From the NCBI RefSeq assembly GCF_037975245.1, contig NC_092583.1, positions 9,648,764 to 9,712,763 of the forward strand: a stretch of 64,000 nt of DNA. The letters run 5' to 3'. This document shows positions 56,776-64,000 of this stretch, one piece after another; the first letter of the stretch is position 1, and each line of letters begins with the position of its first letter. The notes beneath the pieces are model-generated. The model saw nothing but the letters and a program-made list of their open reading frames with translations. It did no database searches and was not told where the DNA came from. The DNA comes from Apostichopus japonicus. Taxonomy: Eukaryota > Echinodermata > Holothuroidea > Aspidochirotida > Stichopodidae. Both the position numbers and the translations under genes were made by a program.

Positions 56776-59700
56776 TTAGCGGGCTCTGTTGGTTCAGGCG
56801 TCTCTCGTTACGGTCATGAAATGATAAACAGTCTGGAAGAAACCCCCGAGAACCGGCTTCTTTTTAGCGATGCAGGGCTGTCTGGTTCTGAAATTTAAGC
56901 GGGAGCATTTTTAATACTATTTATAAATGTTCGATAGTTATGCGTGGACCAAAAAAGAATGTTAATATCTTAGCGATGCCAAAGAACTTTTGGTATTCAC
57001 CAGACCCATATTGCAAAAATTTGTCATCATGGTCTTCCCGTCAAATATTAAAATAAGCGGGAGCCAGGATTCGACTAGTGGCCGTGACTTCTCATCTGGG
57101 GCCCACATATATGTTAAACAAATAGGCGAAGTGCTGTGTTTTTTTTTTTTTAACGGAGTAGTGTCTAGCTAAGTCCCCATTTTAAATTGCTGATATGCTG
57201 ATTACATATTTTCATTTCGTAAAGAAAAATATCAATGTGCATTACAAAGCTGAATGTATAATATGCCTAGCATAAGTTGGAAAGTCACATGTGTTACATT
57301 TTCTACTAAATACAAACTACAATTTAAAGAGACTAAAATGTAGCGTTATTAGCACTGACAATTGAATAACTTTTTTTCGGCGAATAGAACCCTAGTTACG
57401 CTTGCCAACTGGCGATTATTTTAATTTTCTTAAAGTGGTCGCTCATGAATAGGTTATCACACGTCATGGCAGGCTTTTTCAGTTGGCCTTTCTTGAGGAA
57501 GACCTTCATGGTCTGAACAAGCCCGCCCCTAAGTTCAAGGTATAAATTACACGCGTAGTTTTTCGTTTAAATTAAAACCTGGCTCCTGGTCCCGGCCAAT
57601 CAGCTCCTAGACCTACCAAAATGACTATGAGCAATGAAACACTGTTCCCCAGAAATCAGCTCCTAGACTTCAGAAAGCTTTAATTTAAACCTTGCGTGTC
57701 CTTGATATTTCTGATGCGAAACAAATATGCGACAATAAAGTAGGCTAAGTATCACATTAAACTAGTTGACACGAAAATGGCTTAAAACCAGTTATTTTTG
57801 TACTGTAAAGCAATAAGTTATTTACTGTTGCTTAATAAGTCTTATATTCAATACCCTGGCTGACTTGGCATGTACACAACTTCATAAATTAAATGTATCT
57901 TGTAGACAATAATTACCATAATTTTTTTTGACATAAATTTCTACAAAGTTGATTTGATACTAAGTGCAAATTTGAAAGCAACCAAGGATTATTTTCTTAA
58001 TTTGATCATGAAATATTTATTTTATACTGATTAATATTTCTATAATTACAGTTTTGTGTCTCATATATGTGTCAAAAAACAGAGTTAAATGATGAACTAT
58101 TTAATTGTAATGTAATGTTCATATTTAATGGTTTGCTCCAAAATAATTGGGATTTTTTAATAGAAATCTGTTTGTACTTGAAAAAAACTATGTAACAGTT
58201 GGTCAGAAAAAGTCAAGATTCTGTGTGAATTTATCTTTCTACACATGAACTAGATAAATGAACAATCTTAGCTGAATCAGAATATTATAAGACTAAACCA
58301 GGCAATAAAAGTTGCTGTAAGGAAATAAATATAAATTTAGAGCAAGAAAATCTACAAAAAATAATGCTTTTACATTTATAATTGCTCCTGATTCATATTT
58401 TGGATAAATGATTGCAAATTTGTTTTGAATTTTATGTACAGACAAATATTTTCTATTTTCATGCAAATAAAGTATGCTTTCAAGTGAGGCTAGGAGGAAA
58501 AACAACAGCAAGAAAATTTGAGGGAAAAAAGGATGATAATTTTAGTCTTATCCAATGAGATCGGGACAAATTGAAATAAAAACTGAAAGAGCAGCAAAAA
58601 AGAAACAAATTTTACAGAATGATATCATTGTATGTTGTAGATTACAAACACTTGATCACTAGTCATTTTCAGTTTGAAATTTAGTTGCCAAAATGCCCTT
58701 TTTCTAAAAATTGCTTCCGATAAAACGTCCTTCAACTTAATTTCTGGGTTAAATACATATAGGTTAAGCTTCTTTGATCATACTTATATTCTTATAGTTT
58801 AAAAATATCTTACTGTCAAAGAGGAAACTTTTCTGTCGATAAAATTAATGGTATTGAAACAGAAAGGTTTTTATTGTTAATAAGCAAAATTTTAATATAA
58901 TTCAAATTAAATTTGTTCCACTTGTTTCAAAGATACTCACAAATCAGGAATGTTCAAGTACTTTGCTTCAATTTTATTTGATTCCGTATTGAAAGTAATT
59001 TTATATAGTTTTTTTTCAATTAAATGACAATTTTTACAGATATTTTTGGACAAAACATGAAAAGAATGAAGAAATGGTCACAGCATTTTGAATTATCCTA
59101 GTATTAAAAACTTTGTCAAATATTTTATAAACTAAATTATTTCAATATTTTAAAAAAGTGTGTGGAAAAAATATTTGATTTAAATAGAAGTCTGAGACAT
59201 TAAAATCCATCAATTGCTGGGACTGCCTTATTTTTTTCAGTAAGTACTTCTTTTGTTTGTTTAAAAAAAAATACTAAACAAATATTTCAAGTGAGTGCTT
59301 ATCAATTTTATTTAATTGTTGTCTTCATTTTAACCCCAAAGTATTTTTCCCGAAATGTTTCCAGTTTTTACCACTTGCCCATCACATCTCTGTGCATTCT
59401 TTGAAGAAAAACGTAGAGAGTCTTCAAACATTTCCACATGCTTTCAATTTGTTGATTTTTTTAAAATAAGCTGGAAAATTTTGAAATCCTTGAGCATGAA
59501 ACAAAATATATTGACTTGTAGAAATTTGTTTTAGAATAGTGTCATATAATTTATTTTAATCTATACACATTGCATAAAATGTTTGCAAGCTACCCACCCA
59601 TACATAACATCCTCATCCCGATACCCTCCTCTTTTCTTTTGTGGGAGGGTTTAAAAAGATTTAGAAATCTTAACTTTGTATAGAGTAAAATACAATGACA

Positions 59701-60518
59701 GATCCCAACTAGAGCATATGTGTCTATTAATTTTTTATATATATTTTTTTGATACTCAAGTGTTTTAATAATGTAACCTAAATGAGTTGGAGCAAACTGA
59801 ATCGGTCAGTGTATTATATGGCTACCTGTTGACTCCCCTAGTTTAAGTAAGGTCTAAATGTGTAGGAAAATCAAACAACATGCTTATTTGCAATCAGAGA
59901 TTTAAAGTCGCTCGGTAACATCCTTTGAACACTCACTTAGAAACCAGGTAACAACTTTTAAGCAAACTTGAAGTATTGTGTTGTTAGTTGTTTACATGAC
60001 ATCTATGGGCTATTGTACTTTTTGTAATGCAGATTAAAATCTAATGTTAGTATCAATTAGCCTAAGCTCAATGCAGATTATATAGCTTAACACAGTCAAA
60101 ACAAGCCATGCAATTTTTTTTTTTTTTTTTCATTTTTTTTTTTCATTTATCAAGTCACTCTCGATTAAGGACCTTTAGTCATTATATCGGTGAGATACGT
60201 TCACCGGTACATATTTTACACCATGGCTGCTTAAAGTTAGGCCTATAAAACTCTCGTTATTTTGACCAGTCAAACTCACCGGCTGATCACATGTACATAG
60301 TCCCGTGGCTTGATGTTCGGAGGTTTCCCTATGTATTATTCTTACAATCCAATTACAAAAGCCTCTGCTTCGGGGCTTCTGTTACCGTATCAAAAGGATC
60401 AAACGTAACGACTAGCGCATGATATCCCCCAACAAAATTGTAAACAGGTAGAAAAATATGTCTTTCACCTCCACTGCAAATCGTCCCCAATTTCTCTTTT
60501 TTTTTCAAGAAAACTTAC
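56776..60518 (-). other. Receptor 5' UTR and probable upstream intron
   Basis: The 5' UTR probably continues from the ATG to an AAATTTCAG acceptor, with the exon beginning at 56887. No coding exon is seen beyond. The rest (57000-60500) is AT-rich with no recognisable gene or repeat, apart from a T-run near 60115. A GTAAGT donor on the minus strand at 60513-60518 could end a non-coding first exon. Confidence 0.35.
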
Positions 60519-60960
60519 GCCTCGTTGAAGATAACTTCGACCGATTTTTAACTCCTCAACTTTTTTTCCCTCGACGTGCTTTAACAAAGGGAGCGCTGAA
60601 ACAAAGCGAATTAAGCGGTGACTGCGGCGTAGGATTCTTAACGACTGGTTGCCTGTGTCAGGGCCACTCAAGATAAGAAGCAGTCGATTCAGAAAGTAGG
60701 TCATTCACAAAACACCACAAGCTCACACACAAAAGGAATGCTAGCTATTCGTGGAATTCTGACACCATTGGCCTAATTCTCTCTCTCGAAATTGCCCAAG
60801 TTTTTACCCGTTTTCCACCGGTGAATTACATCTGAAAACCGACCTCCATGTAAGCGAAATGTACCGTAGCTTGCAGTAGTGTTGTACGAAATGCATCTAA
60901 ACGGTAACAAATTGACTCGAGGAGCCAAAGAAGAGATAAAATTGAAACTAGAAATCATCT
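60519..60960 (-). other. Candidate non-coding first exon of the receptor
   Basis: Less AT-rich and with more CpG than the surroundings. It ends at the consensus donor GGC|GTAAGT and lies directly downstream (gene sense) of the RORE/CCAAT cluster. No transcript evidence is available from sequence alone. Confidence 0.3.
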
Positions 60961-60978
60961 GTGATTATCGAGCCCCAC

Positions 60979-61061
60979 TGACCTACATATCGGAAAAGCT
61001 CATCGAACCTAATGATTATTCAACAGGCGACTGACCTAATTTCAATAACTGTTCTGATTGG
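60979..61061 (-). promoter_or_regulatory. Putative receptor promoter with two ROREs and a CCAAT box
   Basis: Minus-strand TATGTAGGTCA (60979-60989) and AAATTAGGTCA (61032-61042) both match WAWNTRGGTCA in the same orientation as the gene, 53 bases apart. CCAAT is at 61057-61061 on the same strand. The cluster is 4.2 kb upstream of the coding start and next to the candidate first exon. Confidence 0.45.
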
Positions 61062-64000
61062 TCGACTGTCGGCTGAGCTAATGTGTGTTGAAATGGGATA
61101 GTGTCATCATGTAATGCTACAGGTACGTAGATACTGCGTATATTTGCCTACAAAATTATCCACAAGGCTGAGACGGTGCAGGTCGAGACTCTTTTCCCCG
61201 GCGGTGATATGTATTGGAACTCAGCTTACTTGGTCATATTTCCTGCTTATATCGCGATGAACGTATCAATTTAAGAATTGAAAAATGAATTCCAGTACAC
61301 TGTTGCAAACTGGTATGAATGTCTAAGTACACTATAGAGAGTGCGCTCGTCCAATTACTCAATAATACGTGAAATATTCTCAAAGAAGGCTTTTCAGTTC
61401 ATAAGCCAAAAATGATAACAATAGGGAGAATCCCACTCTTGCCCACCCCCTCCCCTTATAATTCAGTGGCATAGTCCGGAGGGGGTAGGCCCCCTAAATA
61501 TCTGTCAGGCCGCCCAAAATAAAATCAGATATATTTTATTTTTGATAGAAAATAGGTCATGCCTGCTCCCCTAAAAACAGACGTGAAGTTTAGCCACGCC
61601 CCTGCCATAATTAGAGGTGCCCCTTTGTGTTCATGAAAGGAAATGAAAAAGTGCCGTTTTGTTATTTAAGAAGGGACCTTTTGTTGATAAATTAAGAAAA
61701 CTATTGAGAACACTTTCTCATGATTGTTTTGACCTAGAGTTGGATAGAGTTCCAACTTTTGCTTTAGGGGATGTGAAGTTGTCAATACCCCAAAGACTGT
61801 AGTATATGTAAATGCATCCGAATTTTGAAGAAACGATGGATGTACCTTTGTTTTAAAGAATAAACTAAAACAAATTTGTCAGAGTGCATCTATGTCATCA
61901 CATGTCTTTGCATTAAGTTCATTTTTGGTACAAAACATGTATACTTAAAATACATTTATTACGAAAACGATACTATGAAATGCAAACTTCATCAGGATGC
62001 TTGAAATGTGGTCTTCTTTCATAAGCCTACAATAATTTTCCCGGGACTATCCTTTCAAGGTGATTTTGCGCATTGCCTCCTCAAAACAAAGTCGCGTGTC
62101 CCATTGGCCATCAAAGTTGGTGACCTCTCCTCTCCCCTCCCAATGTTGAATCCTCTCCGCTTTATTTGATAAAGGGTATTAAGTTTACACGTATTTGGAA
62201 TTGATGTTGTAAGTGTACTCGTATATTTGGAAAGGATGAGGGAGGGATGGGGTGGAAGGTGGTGGGGGAGGGGGAGGGGAACAGTTAGCACTATGAATAT
62301 GTCAGTTTACCCAGCGTGTGTAAAGCATAATCAAGGACGATTTCCTTAATGAGAGACATGAGAGAGAGATACACGGTCGGGTATAGGGCGCCGGGGAGGG
62401 GTCGGGAAGGGTTGAGACTGGAGAGTCAGTCACCAGGAGTGGGAACACACTACCCAAGCCCCTCACTCCCTTACTGCCAAGATTAGGCATATGAACTGAC
62501 CCCCCTCCCCTCCCATCTCCCCTTAAAACACAAAGCTAATCTACCGTGATCGACTTTTGATTTCATTCTCGTATACCTCTCCGAATAGAAAAATATCAGT
62601 ACCTTAACAGTTACAATAAGTTACAATAATAATGATCAAAATAATATCAGTTTAACAATTGAAAAACACATTGCAAATTATTTTTCTTTCAGTAGGTGCC
62701 CGAAAAAAATGTCAGCATATTGCCCGAATTTTCTCAAAATGTTTTGGTTGGGGAGGGCTGCAGCCCCCTCCAAGCCCCCGCCTCCTACGCCAATGTCCAT
62801 ACGTGTATATGATTGAATTAAAAGAGGACAAGACAACATCCAGACGCGAGTCTAGGGGCGTGGGATGTGCAACCCCTCCTCCGTCAGTCCCACAAAAACA
62901 TTAAAGTAATTGTTAGCACAACACTGAATGTATAGAGTTAACTCAGTTATAGCATAAATATGACTCACTGGGCACCATTTCACATTTATTTCGGATAGGT
63001 TCCACAGACCCCTCCCCCCTCCCCCGCTGTCTCTACTCTCATCTACACGGGACACGGCATCAACGAAAGCATGGCCAGACCCCACCCCTATTTTTGAAAT
63101 CCTGGACGGCCACCCCCTGTATATCAAAACAAGTGATAATGAAGTACCAGTAAACAGGATGCAGTATACAACAAAGCGAACATTCATGTGGTGGTTTCCA
63201 AGTAAAGACACAGCCAAGACCAATTTTTTTTTTGTAATCTAGATACGATAAAACGGTTTTTGTTGACTCGGAGTTTTCATGAAGATCAAGATGAGATATG
63301 ATCAAAATTAGGGCATATTTCTTTTCCAGTCAAAACTAACATAAAACACCCAGGAAATTAAGCCACTGGGTCCCACCAGGGGAGCCTCACTGGTCCCTTG
63401 ACCCCATAGGTGGCTTCATCTGTCACGCGGTTTATTTGTCACATGTAGTAGCCTTTTATAAACCGTTATGTGGTACTCCGCGGTGTTCTTGACACGGTAG
63501 CTGCTAATGTTGCCACGACTTGTTAGTTTATTCCAGGGAGTTTGTTAGGGCACCCCTGATTATATCGCACTTCACAATTTTTGTCCCCGTGGCATTAAAA
63601 TAATTACTCTTGACAAATCCTGTCTCTTATACAGTGTTCCTTTGACCTTTCCATCAGCCGTATTTTGAAGGAAAACGAGGACGGAGGGAAGGCTAAATCC
63701 TCGAGTCACAAAAGCCGAAATATTCCACCTTCCGTAGTATGACCTTGTCCTACTTTTGTTCACGCCATTGAATTGGGTCGCGGTAGTGTCCATATTTATA
63801 TCGAAGCCGCACGTTACATTGAGTATAGATATATACAAACGGGTGTTACGTAACCGTGTAATGTATATTTGTTTTGTTCTGTATACTGCAGGGGCTGTCG
63901 GTATCTTGGGCAAACCGGAATTTCCGGAATACTGACTTTATATATAGAGACACAAGCAAAGGGCTCGGATCGGTTGCTGCGTGGGATATAAATATCTTTT
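61062..64000. other. Upstream intergenic region, no gene recognised
   Basis: Contains C/G-rich low-complexity tracts (61440-61520, 62225-62290, 62360-62520, 63000-63030), a polypurine G-rich tract at about 62225-62281, and repeat-like 'GGGGAGGGCTGCAGCCCCCT' near 62750. Several open frames exist but none shows a known domain. Confidence 0.5.

Noticed and set aside
62852-63223. 123-residue minus-strand open frame
   Set aside because: Crosses GC-rich low-complexity sequence and has no domain; overlapping frames on both strands are equally open.
63572-63913. 113-residue open frame on the minus strand and, opposite it, a possible plus-strand exon after CTTATACAG at 63630
   Set aside because: Neither resembles a known domain, both strands are open by chance, and no partner exon could be joined inside the window.

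Overview
The window is animal nuclear DNA: AT-rich, intron-rich, full of (TA)n microsatellites, tandem duplications and transposon remnants, with long gene-free stretches. Two genes can be read through their splice sites to complete proteins, and a third is cut by the left edge. The protein types (a REV-ERB/E75-class nuclear receptor, an invertebrate-style CHAF1B, a secreted subtilisin-like protease) and recurring GCCTAGGC-rich non-coding DNA suggest an invertebrate deuterostome, most likely an echinoderm. That assignment is inference; nothing here fixes the species.

Layout. (1) 1-1385, minus strand: the first two coding exons of a secreted S8/proteinase-K-type protease (signal peptide plus I9 propeptide), continuing off the left edge. 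(2) About 3380-19390, plus strand: CHAF1B (CAF-1 p60), 13 coding exons, 612 codons, with a promoter-like cluster of one YY1-like and two E2F-like sites about 1.6 kb upstream. (3) About 21270-61100, minus strand: an NR1-subfamily nuclear receptor closest to REV-ERB/E75 (NR1D), 8 coding exons, 877 codons, with a 20.9-kb intron separating the N-terminal exon from the first zinc finger. CHAF1B and the receptor converge; the protease and CHAF1B diverge. (4) 61100-64000: no gene recognised.

The receptor is the most interesting part. Its DNA-binding domain is intact. It has a very long S/N/P-rich hinge carried by one 1.68-kb exon and a ligand-binding domain that stops right after helix 11, so it has no activation helix 12. 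The helix-11 position that is His in REV-ERB, E75, ROR, PPAR and VDR is Tyr. The locus carries at least eight exact matches to the ROR/REV-ERB response element WAWNTRGGTCA. These include a perfect palindrome of two elements in intron 1, a pair at the putative promoter, and one beside a CACGTG E-box in intron 2. This suggests a self-regulating, clock-type repressor.

CHAF1B has two features of its own: an exon encoding an acidic VGKEE-repeat insertion in a propeller loop, and three PRR[I/V] motifs resembling the ASF1-binding B-domain motif. Repeats include a hAT-like non-autonomous element next to a receptor splice acceptor, a non-LTR retrotransposon 3' end, a tRNA-derived element, a 9 x 19-bp minisatellite, five local tandem duplications of 62-303 bp and two dispersed families with three copies each.
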